Below, one piece after another: positions 45,859 to 57,619 of a DNA stretch of 64,000 nt (positions are counted from its first letter, which is position 1; each line of letters starts with the position of its first letter). The notes beneath the pieces are model-generated. The model made no database searches and was not told the origin of the DNA. It saw only the letters and a list, made by a program, of their open reading frames with translations. The stretch spans positions 53,546,290 to 53,610,289 of the forward strand of contig NC_065541.1 of assembly GCF_932294415.1 (NCBI RefSeq). Reading direction: 5' to 3'. This DNA is from Quercus robur (taxonomy: Eukaryota > Streptophyta > Magnoliopsida > Fagales > Fagaceae). The translations under genes and the position numbers were made by a program.

Positions 45859-48800
45859 TTACTGGTGGTACTTTTTTAAATGCTCAATATTCCATGGTTG
45901 AGGGAGTCTTTGTCCGTCCATGGTTTCCAGGTGATAACTTCCTTGTCTTGAGTAGTGAACAACTCGGTAGGGACCTTCCCACGTAGGACCCAGCTTTCCC
46001 TGGGTAGGGTCTTTAGTTGCAATGGTGGTCTTGCATAGGACGAGGTCACCTATGTCCAGGCGTCTCAGTTTGACCCGTTTGTCATAGTATTCGGCCATCT
46101 TTCTTTGGTACTTCGTCATCTTGCTGGAAGCGTTGACTTTTACTTCGTCCAGACAATCTAGGTTCAATCGTAGTTCGTCATCATTGATTTCTTTGTTGAA
46201 GGTTCCACGCCTGATACTTGTGACCCCTACTTCGACTGGGATTACTACTTCTGTACCATAGGTAAGCCTGAAGGGGGTTTCTCCCGTTGGGGTTCTGGCG
46301 GTGGTTCTGTAGGCCCACAGGACATTTGGTAGCTCTTCTGGCCAGGCACCTTTCGCATCGTCCAGTCTGGTCTTGATAATCTTGAGCAGTGTCCGGTTCG
46401 TCCCTTCCGTCTGCCCGTTTGCCTGAGGATGCCCTGGGGATGAGAATTGATTCTTGATCCCAAGGCTTGAGCAGAATTCCCTGAAGCCTTGACTGTCGAA
46501 CTGCCTCCCATTGTCTGATATGATCGTCGAGGGAATCCCGAACCTGCAGATTATGTTCTTCCACACAAAGTTCTGGATCCGAGCCTCAGTGATTGTTGCT
46601 AGGGCCTCTGCTTCAACCCATTTTGTAAAATAGTCAATAGCAACAAGAAGGAATTTTACCTGACCTTTACCTTGGGGCAGAGGACCGACGATATCGATTC
46701 CCCATTGTGCAAATGGCCATGGGGAAGTTATGGTCGTCATTTTCTCTGCTGGAAGCCGCTGCACATTTCCGTATCGTTGGCATTTGTCGCACCTCCTGAC
46801 GATCTCAGCCGCATCCGCCTGCATGGTTGGCCAAAAATATCCTGCCCTTACCACTTTGTTTGCTAGGGATTTGGAGCCGGCATGGTCGCCACAAATTCCT
46901 CCATGTACCTCCTCTAAGATGTATTTGGCCTCTTCCTCATCGACGCACTTCAAGTAGGGCATTGAGAAGCCTCTCTTGTACAAGACGTCATTCAGGATCG
47001 TGAATCTGGCTGCCCTCTTCTTGATCTTTTTGGCTTCTTCAGTGTTTTGAGGTAGGTGCCCGTCCTGGAGGAAGGATATTATGGGCGTCATCCAGGTGTC
47101 GGTGCTCTGGATGGTGAAGGTTGCAACTTCCTCAATACTAGGGTGTTTTTGGACTTCCATCGCCAGGTCCGTGCAAGTCCCTTCTTCTTTTGACGACGCT
47201 AGTTTTGACACTTCGTCAGCTCCCATATTCTGGCTTCTTGGGATTTGTATGAACTCCACTGTATCGAATTCCTGGGCTAGCTGTCTTGCCAACTTGAGGT
47301 ACTTCTGCATCCTTTCTTCTTTTGCCTCGTATTCTCCCTTGATCTGTCCAATCACTAGCTTCGAATCACTTTGGATCAACAAATTTTTGGTTCCAAGAGC
47401 CTTCCCAAGTCTCAGTCCCGTCAGTATTCCTTCGTATTCAGCTTCGTTGTTGGTGGCTGGGAACTTTAGCTGGACCCCATACTTCAGCACCTCTCCGTCA
47501 GGGGTGGTTATGATGACCCCTACTCCCCCCTTCTTTTGAGCTGACGAACCATCAGCCTGTATTATTAGTTTGTCTGCTTCGTCGGTAACCCTGTCTTCGT
47601 CAGGGATCGTGAATTCTGCGATGAAGTCTGCCAGAGCTTGTGCCTTGATAGCTGTTCTTGGATGGTACTCAATGTCAAACTGGCTAAGCTCAATTGCCCA
47701 CTGGACCATTCTCCCTGCTGCTTCCGGCTTGCTCATTGACTTCTTGATTGGTTGATCCGTCATTACTAGAATAGGATTTGATTGGAAATATTGCCTGAGC
47801 TTGCGCGAGGCCACTATGAGTGCAAACGCGATCTTTTCTATCCTTGGGTATCTGGACTCAGCCCCTTGGAAAGCTTGGCTGACGTAATAAACCGGGAGTT
47901 GCTTTTTGCCTTCTTCTCTAATCAAGGCTGCACTTACTGCCAAGGCTGACACCGCTAGGTACAGGTATAGGTTTTCTCCTTCTTTGGACGGGCTTAGGAG
48001 AGGTGGACTACTCAGGTATTGCTTCAGCTCTTGGAACGCCGCTTCGCACTCGTTGGTCCAAGCAAAAGCCTACTTCAACGTCTTAAAGAAGGGCAGACAT
48101 TTGTCTGTAGCCCTAGAGACGAACCTATTTAAAGCTGCTATTCTTCCTGTGAGTTTTTGAACATCCTTGACGGTTTTGGGTGAGGCCATGTCAATAATAG
48201 CTCGCACTTTCTCTGGATTTGCTTCTATTCCTCTTTGGGACACCATGAATCCCAAGAACTTCCCCGAGGCTACCCCAAAAACACACTTGCTTGGATTCAG
48301 CTTCATCTGGTGTTTTTTGAGGGTTGCAAAAGTTTCCTCCAAGTCGTCCAGGTGTGTGAGCTCTTCCTTGCTCTTGACGAGCATATCGTCCACGTACACC
48401 TCCATGTTCCTGCCAATCTGTTGGCTGAACATCCTGTTTACCATTCTCTGATATGTAGCTCCAGCATTTTTTAGCCCAAAATGCATCACCTTGTAACAGT
48501 AGAGTCCTTGGCTTGTGATGAAGGCTGTCTTCTCCTGGTTTTCTTCAGCCATCTTTATCTGGTTGTACCCTGAGAAGGCGTCCATGAACGTCAGTAACTT
48601 GTGTCCGGCGGTGGAGTCCACGAGCTGGTCTATCCTTGGTAGAGGAAAGCTGTCCTTTGGGCATGCTTTGTTCAGGTCGGTGAAGTTTACACACATTCTC
48701 CATTTTCCGTTCGCCTTCTTTACCAGGACGACGTTGGCGAGCCATTCTGGATAATATACCTCCCGGATGAATCCAGCTGTCAGGAGTTTGGTTACTTCCT

Positions 48801-49638
48801 CTGCCACTGCCTGATCTCGCTCTGGGGCGAAAGTTCTTCGTCGTTGCTGAACGGGCTTCCTGCTGGGGTCCACATTCAGCCTATGCTGGATGACTTCTGG
48901 AGATATGCCTGGCATGTCCTCGTGACTCCATGCAAAGACATCTAGATTCCCTTTAAGGAATTTTATGAGCCTCGTTCTCATCTCGAGGCTTAGCGTCGTC
49001 CCTATCTTGGTCGTCTTGTCCGCCTTCCCTTCTACCAATTCCACTGTTTCCAAGGTCTCCATCCCGTCTATTTCTTATTCTTCAATCGTCAACGTGTGGT
49101 TCTCCTTTCCTGCCAGCACTGCCTGATAGCATTCCCTTGCTAGGACTTGATCACCTTTCACTTCACCCACGCCGTTGTCTGTTGGGAATTTCACCTTCAA
49201 ACAGTAGGTTGATGTCGCTGCCTTCCACTTGTTGAGGGTGGGCCTCCCAATGATGACATTGTAGGATGACGGGCAATCTACCACCAGGAAGTCTACTTGT
49301 TTGGTCAACTGCAATGGGTAGGTCCCAGCTGTTACCTTCAGCGTCACTATACCCCTGGGGTAGACTCTGTCTCCACTGAAGCTGACGAGTGGAGAATCAA
49401 ATGGGCGAAGCCTTTTTGGATCTAATCTTAGCTGCTGGAAGGCTGGGAAGTAGATAATGTCCGCTGAGCTCCCGTTGTCAACAAGGATCCTTTTGGTATT
49501 GAACCCTTCTATGTTCAGTACTATGACCAATGGATCGTTGTGGGGCTGCTTTACTCCCCTGGCGTCTTCTTCACTGAAGGACATGTCTTGACCTGTTCGT
49601 CGATGTTTGGATGGAGGCATGGTGTGGACGCTGTTCAC
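45859..49638 (-). pseudogene. pol: Retrotransposon pol (protease, RT, two RNase H, integrase), with stops
   Basis: One reading frame continuous with gag, interrupted by TAA at 49075-49077 and TAG at 48070-48072. The protease motif is VDNGSSADI (near 49470). Reverse transcriptase carries [11 protein letters not shown] and YVDD (48385-48396). The first RNase H includes YYVSQAFQGAESRYP. A second, archaeal-type RNase H has IIQADGSSAQ, NNEAEYEGIL and IQSDSKLVIGQI. Integrase has a zinc-binding H-H-C-C segment ending RRCDKCQRYG, the core GIDIVGPLPQG and ISDNGRQFDS, and a C-terminal segment GPTWEGPYRV. Two internal stops make this copy defective. No frameshift was found, so decay is slight. Confidence 0.93.
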
Positions 49639-51033
49639 CTATCTATGGTATGCTTTTTTGAGTGATTTAAATGATCCTCCTGAGAATGGTCCTCCTGTGA
49701 TCATGTTTATCTCCCCAATCACCTTGCGTGGAGGCTGGGACGGATGGTCGTCATCGCAAGTGAAGGATTCACGCTGGGTCCTGGTGTCGTCTCTGAACTT
49801 GCTATATTCTTCTTTCTTTACATACTTCTGCAACTTCCCTTTCCGTATTAACTCCTCTATTTGCTCCTTCAGGTCTCTGCAATTTTCTGTGTTATGGCCG
49901 TGGTCTCTATGGAATCGGCAATACTTGCTCTTATCACGTGCATTGGGGGATGAGTGCAATGGCCTGGGCCATTTGAGATAGTGCTCGTCCTTGATCTGCG
50001 TGAAAATCTTGTCAACAGGCATAACCAAGGGAGTAAATTTTACCGTCCGAGGATTTTTATCATCCTTCCTCCTATTCCCGTCATTGTTCTGACGGTCTGG
50101 TCTGTCTCGCTTTTGCCCCCTACGGTCGTCTTCCCTCTTGGCCTTGTCTCCTGGCCTCTCGTTATCTTTTATGGTAGCTAGGGCATCCTTCGCGTTCATG
50201 TACTTTTGTGCCTTCAGGAGCATCTCCGCCATCGTCTTCGGGGGGTTCTTTGCAAGAGAGGCCACGAGGTCTCTGGACCTCAACCCTGCCTTGAAGGTCG
50301 TCAGCTGTACCTTGTCGTCAGCTTCGTCTACTTCCAGAGTTTCCCGGGTGAATCGCTTGACATACGACCTCAGAGTCTCCTTCTCTCCTTGTCTTATGGT
50401 GAGTAAGTAATCTACTGGCCTCCTTGGGCCCTGTCCCCCTATGAAGTGGCGCAAGAAGGCACTACTCAGCTGATCGAAATTGTCTATGGACGAGTTTGGC
50501 AACTTAGTAAACCATTCTCTTGCAGCTCCTTTGAGGGTTGTTGGGAAGGAACGACACAATATCTCGTCAGGTAGTTGCTGGAGACCCAGAGTCGTCTTAA
50601 AGGTATTAAGATGATCCTGGGGGTCCTTGAGTCCGTCGAATGGCTCCAATTGAGGCAAGCGAAACTTTGACGGCACGGGGCATTCGAGTACCGCAGCAGT
50701 GAATGGCGAATCCGTAGCTCTTATCATTTTATCTACGCTTCGGTCCGTCTTCTCCTTGATAGCGCTCCTTAGTTCGTCCATCTCTTTCCTCATTTCTCGA
50801 AGAAGATCTGAGTTTTGTTCGTCCGGAGTAGCTGGTCTTCGGGGGGTTCCTCTCCGTTGGCTATCCCCTTCTTCCTCCAAGTTATCTTTGGACCGGTTTT
50901 CTTCCTGTTGAGCTTGTTGAACCTGCTGGAGCCGTAGCTTCATTTCCTGGTTCTGTTTGGTGAGTTCTTCAATGGTAGCTGCAAGGGCCTGGACTTGCTG
51001 GGCCAAAGCTGCTGAGTCTGGGTTGGATTCCAT
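49639..51033 (-). CDS. gag: Retrotransposon Gag
   Basis: 464 codons, intact. The N-terminal 60 residues form a coiled coil rich in Gln, Glu and Leu. The central Gag domain includes [34 protein letters not shown] and FRHFIGG-type motifs (seen here as FLRHFIGG). A basic RNA-binding region rich in Arg, Asp and Lys follows. It then carries a CCHC-like knuckle, [15 protein letters not shown]. The UAG stop at 49639-49641 is followed in the same frame by protease sequence, so stop readthrough or a secondary mutation may link gag and pol. Confidence 0.93.
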   Translation of the reverse strand: MESNPDSAALAQQVQALAATIEELTKQNQEMKLRLQQVQQAQQEENRSKDNLEEEGDSQRRGTPRRPATPDEQNSDLLREMRKEMDELRSAIKEKTDRSVDKMIRATDSPFTAAVLECPVPSKFRLPQLEPFDGLKDPQDHLNTFKTTLGLQQLPDEILCRSFPTTLKGAAREWFTKLPNSSIDNFDQLSSAFLRHFIGGQGPRRPVDYLLTIRQGEKETLRSYVKRFTRETLEVDEADDKVQLTTFKAGLRSRDLVASLAKNPPKTMAEMLLKAQKYMNAKDALATIKDNERPGDKAKREDDRRGQKRDRPDRQNNDGNRRKDDKNPRTVKFTPLVMPVDKIFTQIKDEHYLKWPRPLHSSPNARDKSKYCRFHRDHGHNTENCRDLKEQIEELIRKGKLQKYVKKEEYSKFRDDTRTQRESFTCDDDHPSQPPRKVIGEINMITGGPFSGGSFKSLKKAYHR

Positions 51034-51090
51034 CTAAATGTAGAGGGTTGATGGGAGCTACGTTCTCAGATATGAATCTGAAAATATCGT

Positions 51091-51107
51091 TCCCACAAAC
51101 GGCGCCA
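51091..51107 (-). promoter_or_regulatory. Primer binding site (tRNA-Asp type)
   Basis: Three bases inside the right LTR the minus strand reads TGGCGCCGTTTGTGGGA. TGGCGCC-starting sites are used by many plant Athila/Tat elements and correspond to the 3' end of tRNA-Asp. The tRNA assignment comes from known families and was not aligned here. Confidence 0.7.
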
Positions 51108-51110
51108 AAC

Positions 51111-51569
51111 TGATGAGGTGCAACTTCGTCAGTCTCAGTAGGCAGATGGAACTCCTCGTCGATGCCTGGTCCTCTTATGAAAGGTGGTCACTGGTGTGGT
51201 GCCTGCCACAACGGCTCCGATGCCAAAGTTAGAACAATCAAGCTGTTTGCAGAACTAAAAAACAAGAAGTGTATCTTCAGAATCTTAATTGTGTACCTTA
51301 TGCTGCAAAGGTTGGAGCTTTATACCTATGAGCCTGACTGCTAGCCGTTGGAGTGTAAATGTTCTTCTTTCATAACGCCTCAAGCCCAATTATAGGGCTT
51401 TTATTAGCTTCCAACGGTCTGCTTTGCTAGTTTCGTAACTGCCCAGGTTACTTGCTGGCACCATTGAATGACCTTCCTTTCCACGTCGTTGTTGGTTTGT
51501 TGGTCGTCATGGGATATCCTCGTCATAACTCCACCTCGTCATCATTACATGTTCTCGTCAATCCCATCA
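51111..51569 (-). repeat. LTR (5' LTR in element sense)
   Basis: Partner of 41061-41519, 459 bp. Element transcription on the minus strand should start within it. The TSD base set TCGAT follows at 51570-51574. Confidence 0.97.
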
Positions 51570-51728
51570 TCGATCTTTGGAGACTTGCGCCAAAAGATGG
51601 AGATTGACATTGGCTTAGCTAACGGATTTGATTCCGTTGAGTCTAAATCGACCATGCTGTCATGGCAAAAAGTTCCGAATTTTTATCCTACTCAATTACC
51701 CAAGATAAGAGTTTTTGGAAATCCAAGA
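51570..51728 (-). mobile_element. L1-type LINE fragment, 5' side of the split copy
   Basis: The minus strand encodes degraded ELFAMTAWSI and TQRNQIR followed by a segment ending at SPKDR. This is where the other half at 41060 continues (cf. SKDRLEEF in the LINE at 21215-22197). The LINE is 5'-truncated at about 51728, where spacer homology to 24860 resumes. Confidence 0.8.
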
Positions 51729-51760
51729 ATATAAAAATGGGTCATTTAATATAAAAATTA

Positions 51761-51791
<31 letters not shown>

Positions 51792-51874
51792 TGGAATTAT
51801 CACTTCAACAATACTTTAAAACATCTAATAATTACTCTTTTATTATTTTCAACTTTAGTATCTCGTATTAAAAT

Positions 51875-52430
51875 TAGGGGTGGCAAAATTAGACACGACC
51901 CGCGAACCCGACATGACTCGATATGAAATTAGCAAGTTATGGGTTGAGACTTAATGGGTTCGTGTTACATTCGAGTTGACACGACTGACCTGTTTAATAA
52001 ACGGGGAGGGTTAGTGTTCAACCCATGGAACTTGTTTGACCCATCGAATCAGTTTAATTAAATGACATTTTACCAATATACCCTTCAAGCCCTAGGTATA
52101 TAAACTTCTTAGTTGTTGTAGTTTATTTTCTTTGACATATTATGATTGATTATTTGTGATATTGAGATATGCTTTTAGTTTTGAATAATTATTTGTGATG
52201 TAGTAACTAGTTAGTTCTCAATTTTATATTAAAAATATTTTTTTTTTCATTTTAATAAAATTTAATAAACATGTTGACACGATTAACCCATTTAATAAAT
52301 GAGTCGTGTTAGGATTGAGAAATCTTGACTCATTTAATGAACTTGTCGAGTTAGTGTTAACCCATATAGTCAGATACTCATGACTTGACACGACACGAAT
52401 CCGATATGCGAACACAAATGACCACCCCTA
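51875..52430. mobile_element. hAT-type MITE, 556 bp, 8-bp target duplication
   Basis: Ends TAGGGGTGGCAAAATT and, inverted, TAGGGGTGGTCATTTG. The 8-bp direct repeat ATTAAAAT lies at 51867-51874 and 52431-52438. Subterminal CGACACG-type inverted motifs are present. Paralogous spacer near 24975 lacks it. Confidence 0.9.
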
Positions 52431-52439
52431 ATTAAAATT

Positions 52440-55400
52440 TTATTTGAAAAAAAAAAAAAAGTATCTCACATTAAGTAAAACAGAGTGAAGACGCAGTCAA
52501 ACGTTTAACCCAATATCCAAACTCAATTTATTTATCAAAAAAATATCCAAACTCAATTTTGGGATTGATAAAAAATAAATAAATAAAAGAGAAAAGAAGA
52601 GTGAAGACAAAGATGGTACTTAGTGGGACGTGCACAGGTAGAGACGAAGGGAGACCAGCCACGCGTGTTGGTGGTGTGAAACAGCTTCATGTGATATTAC
52701 CATTGCAAATTTGGGCGAAGACCATTTCTCACTTCCCTCTCTTCGTTTTCTCTCACATTTCATTACTCTATCAAATCTCGGCCTCCAGCGATCTAAACCG
52801 AAGCACGAAACCCAGCCGATTTCTCTGCATCTGAATCGGAACCGGAATAGCGAGTTAGAGCTCTGTACGTTGCAAAAACCATTTGAAGTCATTTCTGTGA
52901 CCTTCTCCCAGTTGCGGTGTATATCTCTATCTCCCTCTCCATCATTGTCTATGACCATTGTGGTATAATTTCTGTTTTATTGATTTTTGCCCACGGGTAT
53001 TGGTGAGTGTGTTGAAGTGGGTTTTTCTCCATGGACTCATCTTCGATCTTTCTTTCGTTTTATAATTTCTGTTTTATTCATCTGTACCTGGGTCTTTCTT
53101 TTCATTATTTGTGTTTTATTGAAGTGGGTCTTTCTTTATTTCTTGTGGTATGAAATTGCATGTAAGAAATTAGTAGAGTACAGACCTTTTGAGTCTTGAA
53201 TTCATGTGACCCATTTGTTTAATTGATGAACTGAAATTGCCATTTGTTTAATTTATTTTCCTGCCTTTTGAGATTCTTTCATCATCTATAACAATTAAGA
53301 TATCAAACCTTGAACACACCAGTAACAAGTACCCCAATCTAGAAGTCAAAAGAGTTCACTACTTGAATACGATGTTATGGTCTGATAGGGAATACTTTTT
53401 TTTTCTTTATTGGATAAGTAGAATTACAGGACGTACTAAAGATTCCATCATAGTTTCAGATTTGGGCCCTAGATAATATGTTTAAGCATAAGATGAAATC
53501 CCTGGTTGCACATCAGTTACAGCACATACCAATTATTAAAAAAATGTTAAACAAAAAAAATAATAAAAACCCACTGATTATCTTCACTCTAAAATACTGA
53601 AGGGAACTTATCTCTTTTTCTTTTCTTTTTTTATTTTCCTTTTATTATTATTTAGTGGATTTAGCCTATCTAAGAAGAAACAAGAATTCCTCTTCCCTGA
53701 TGTAGCTCTCTCCTCTTATTAGGTTTAAATTGACTGCTGCAAAGGACTTAGAGCAGAAGATTTTAAGTATAGGGCATATATGATTTTGTTGAACATGATT
53801 TGATGATATTGAGTTCTATTACCTACTTTGAGAAACTATGATTTGTAATGTTAACTTGTTTCTTTACTAACCATATAAATATTGGAATAAGAAATGGAAT
53901 TCATTAACCTTCAAAATGGCTGATCTTTGAACTTTGTTCACTGAGTTGTTGGCTCATTGTTGGATTCAGATATGCTTTAGTGCTTGAATTCACATTGTGC
54001 AATTCAAAACGTAATTGAACAAGCTCTTTGACCATATTTAGTGTAAAGAACACTATCTTGCTGCCATTTACCATGTCATAAGTGGATAGTGTCTCCCTTC
54101 AACCGGGATATCATAGCTCATGAACCAAAGTTGATCTTTACACAACCAGTGGCAGGAGACCAGACCATGTAGCTTCTTTCTGTGGTGAGCTAGATCTTGA
54201 AGTATATAGTCCTATCCATTGGTCAGTCAATAGTTTCTAAAATCCCCTAAGAATGCATCAGATAGTCCTATCCATATAGCTCATTATGGTAGTCCTAAAC
54301 TTTTAAAATGAGAAGGCAAACTGCCAACATCATCTCTATTTTTTTTAAACACAGAAATCTGTTTCAAAAACACAATTCTGCTTCAAAGGCAATGTTCATA
54401 AATATAATATAAACTCAGGCCCCACAAATAATGATCAAAATCCGTTAAAGTCTTAAATACTCTCAATCATACGACAGAATATACCATTTCCTTCTCAAAT
54501 GCAAGTTGAAAGTAGAATTGCTTATAAATCATCATAATGCCAAATTGGCCAGTACAAGGGGTCCCAAATTTACGTGTCCCATGAATCCATCTTACTAAAT
54601 TTTAGTTTCCAATTGGAATATTTGTCATGAATAGCAGTGTTGCTTTAGTGGTTGGACCATCTTCCTCATGACTGAGGATAACTGCTTGAGTTCACAGTTT
54701 TTAGTCAAGACTGAAAATTAAACCATTAACAAGACTTAAACTTATATAGCTAATGTGAGTGTTTGGTTTGGTTTCAACGTAGCTATTGAGTTGTCATTTA
54801 TTCTCACTCATTGCCTAGGTTCAATCTCAGGTAACAACCTGTGGCTGAAATTCTGCACCTATGTAATGCTAATGCCATTTAGGAATTCTTGTATATATAT
54901 ATAAAACATGCATTCACCATACCTTGCACTTGCAGCAGCCTTTGAGAATATTTTAGCTGAACACTTTTTGTGGTCCTATTACTAATTGAGATATGCTATT
55001 CTTGTAGGGTCCTATTACTTGGTTTAGAAAGAGGTGTGTTAAATGGGTATTGTGGGTAAGAAACTGAAATTGAAAAATGAAGGAAGATCAAAAAGAAGAA
55101 GGGGACCTGTTCTGTTGTGCTTGTGCGTTGATGTGGGAGGCGAGGGAAGAAGAAGATGGTTTTCTGATGGGATAAAATGAGGGAGAGGAAAAAAAGAAAA
55201 GAAGAAAAGTATGTTCATGCGGGTAGGAAACAGTTTCACCACTGTGTAATGTCAGTGGGTGGGATCCACAGCTTTGACAAAAAGTTGAGTTAAAAAGATG
55301 AGATATGTGATTGAGTTTTTAAACCAAACAGGAGTTTTGGGGTTTTTCAGTGAAAGTGGGATTTGAGTTATGAGTGATGAGTTTTGAGTTCTAGTTATGA

Positions 55401-55496
55401 GTTTTGAAAACTGAGTTAAGAAAACTAAGTGATGGGGAAACCAAACGGACCCTTACTCACTCAGATTAACCTTTTGCTCTCTCACTCACAATTCTC
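52440..55496. other. Spacer left of block C; no gene recognised
   Basis: The first 200 bases continue the spacer shared with 25000-25110. The region 52690-53180 is less AT-rich, with CT-rich and CCGAT-type sequence, and could be an old leader exon, but no protein is recognisable. From 53200 to 55000 no repeat ends or exons were seen. A stretch near 54635-54700 has a weak tRNA-like A-box sequence. At 55008-55453 an AGGGTCC start and a CGGACCCT end hint at a degraded TIR element. Confidence 0.5.
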
Positions 55497-56590
55497 TTAT
55501 TTCCTCCCTCCCTCTATCCCTTGCTCTCTCTTTTTCTCACTCTCAACTCATACAAACTCATAGCAGAACGAAGAGAATCATATGTTATAATGGAGGATGA
55601 CACATTGCAATATGTCAAAAACGGAGTGAACTCTTATGAAGTCATCCAAGTTCTCGTAAGTATTGATAGTATCTCATCATTTAAGCTAAGGCTTAATCAA
55701 CCAAACAAGCTACTTCAAGAATTACTCTGTTTCAGCCATCGTACCGTATCTTAAAATTGGTTGAAATGGGTGATAAGGAACGAGCATCCAAGATTCACTT
55801 CTTGGAAAAAGAATGCAAAGAAAATGTTTCTATGGCTACCGAAGGGTCAAATATTTTGAAGGTACATGTGTGTTTCCCAACCGACAAAGGTTTTGCGATT
55901 ATACTTACAAGTTGCCGGTTTTTATTGTTTGTACTAAGAAACTATCGGGCTTTTCACAATGGATTTGAAGAACCCATGGCTGCCTTTCATTCTTAGAGAA
56001 ACATTAAAAAATTTGTGTGGCATTCATGTACGGTGCGCCCACCATGGCTCTGTTGATGCTCTCAAAGTTTTAACAAAGCCATGATGGGTGTACCATCACA
56101 CAAGGTTTTTAAAGGCAGCTATGAATTCTTCAAATTCATTGTGAAAAGTTCTGTAGTTTCTTAGCACAAATAATGAAAATCGGCAACTTGAAAGTATAAT
56201 CGAAAAACATTTGTCGGTTGTGAAATACACATGCATCTTTAAAATATTTGAGCCTTCGGTAGCCATAGAAATGTTTTCTCTGTATTCTTTTTCCGAGAAG
56301 TAAATCTTGGATGCTTGTTCCTTATCACCCGATTCAACCAATTTTAAGATACGGTACAATGGCTGAAACGGAGTAATTCTTGAAGATGGCTTGTTTGGCT
56401 GATTAAGTCTTAGCTTAAATGATGAGATGCTATCAATACTTACGAGAGCTTGGACGACTTCATGTTCACTCCGTTTTTGACATATTGCAATATGTCATCC
56501 TCCATTATAACATATGATTCTCTTCGTTCTGCTATGAGTTGAGAGGGAGAAAAGGAGAGAGAGCAAGGGATAGAGGGAGGGAGGAAATAA
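55497..56590. repeat. Long hairpin C (inverted repeat of kinase-like 5' half)
   Basis: Left arm 55497-56054 and right arm 56072-56590 are inverted copies from the CT-rich leader through the N-terminal coding part, with a loop of 17 bases. The arms differ by small substitutions and short indels. It uses a different part of the gene from hairpins A and B. Confidence 0.92.
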
Positions 56591-56800
56591 CGCCAAGCAA
56601 GAACGCCGGTGTGTTGGTAAAGGGCAAAGCTAAAGTTTCAAAAACTTTCAAGAAAGTAAAAACAATTCTTGGAGCAAAGAAGAAGACGAAAGCCCATTTG
56701 ACAATAGAGTAGATCATTTGCAAAAATGATGCATGGAAGAAGATCTGAAGGATAGACCAGCAGTCCAAGACCTCAGCAAGCATCTCAAGGGCTTAATTAA
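55580..56800 (+). pseudogene. Kinase-like gene fragment, copy C
   Basis: The + strand reads ESYVIMEDDTLQYVKNGVNS (from about 55576) to FKLRLNQPNKL. After a frameshift it reads LVEMGDKERASKIHFLEKEC, MATEGSNILKVHVCF and FVLRNYRAFHNGFEEPMAAF (55757-55995). The minus strand of 56096-56359 encodes a second, better preserved version of the same stretch. The 3' part (56590-56800) encodes degraded KVSKTFKKVKT and AKKKTK. No intact gene. The best arm shows 87 open codons. Confidence 0.65.
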
Positions 56801-57619
56801 GCAACATGAGTTTCTTGTAAGAGAAGTAATAGCTCAAGAATCTATGCCACACCATTCATAGGCCCGGTCTAGCAATTGCAAGTCGAAAGTTCAGAAATAT
56901 GAAAACATCTTCTCTTTCTTTTTTGTTCTTTTTTAATGAAGAAATCTCTTAGCTTAGGAAATCTTTGTCGTAGCTTGTGAATTTTTTTTCTTCAATTTGC
57001 CATTTTTTAGCTTTCTTTTTTTTTAATAAAAACTTTGGTTTTTAGAGGGGGAGAAAAAAAAACAACGTGATGTACAGTGTATTGCTGTTTTGCTTATTAA
57101 TTTTTGTTGAACCTGCCAAGACAGAGAGCATGAGAATTCTATTTTTCTTGTTTGATTCAACAAGTTGAATACACTGTAGCACCACTGCACAGTGCACACC
57201 TCACCCTCACTAGCAGCGCTCATTTATTGTATTGTTTTGTCTCTGTTTTAATGTCCTTTCTTTTTCAAACACTAAAATCAAATGCTAACACAAATATAAC
57301 ATTTGTGATTAAAATGAGAATATTTGATTAGAAAAAAGAGGTCAATAATAAAATTTTGAAATAAAAAAACAAAGTTAACACAAATTCCAGTATTAAAAAT
57401 AATAATAATAATAATCAAGAAACCCCTATAAACAATAATTTCAACTCAGCTGTAAAACTTTGAAAACTTTGTCCCATAAAACTTATTGAATCAGAAAAGA
57501 GGAAGACAGAGTAATTGCAAGGTGCTAAGACTCCATCTTGAGATAGAGGCACATTAAAATAAATAAATAAAAGCCGTGAAACTCTCGTTCTTATACAATA
57601 TGTGGAAATTGATTAACAT

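Larger units (their letters stand above)
41061..51569 (-). mobile_element. Full-length Ty3/gypsy retrotransposon, Tat clade, 10.5 kb
   Basis: Two 459-bp LTRs with TGATG/CATCA ends are flanked by the 5-bp duplication TCGAT (41056-41060 and 51570-51574). The element is read on the minus strand: primer site by the right LTR, gag, protease, reverse transcriptase, first RNase H, second RNase H, integrase, then a long 3' region of about 4.3 kb. The second RNase H and the antisense frame in the 3' region are marks of the Tat lineage. The LTRs differ at 7 of 459 positions, so insertion is fairly recent. Three in-frame stops in gag-pol and one in the antisense gene show that this copy is defective. 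It sits inside a LINE fragment. Confidence 0.95.

Noticed and set aside
46672..50911. Plus-strand open frames of 60-152 codons across gag-pol
   Set aside because: Mirror frames of a conserved polyprotein on the other strand.
52690..53200. A protein-coding gene in the spacer
   Set aside because: Less AT-rich and open on both strands for about 70-110 codons, but with no motif, splice partner or paralogue support.
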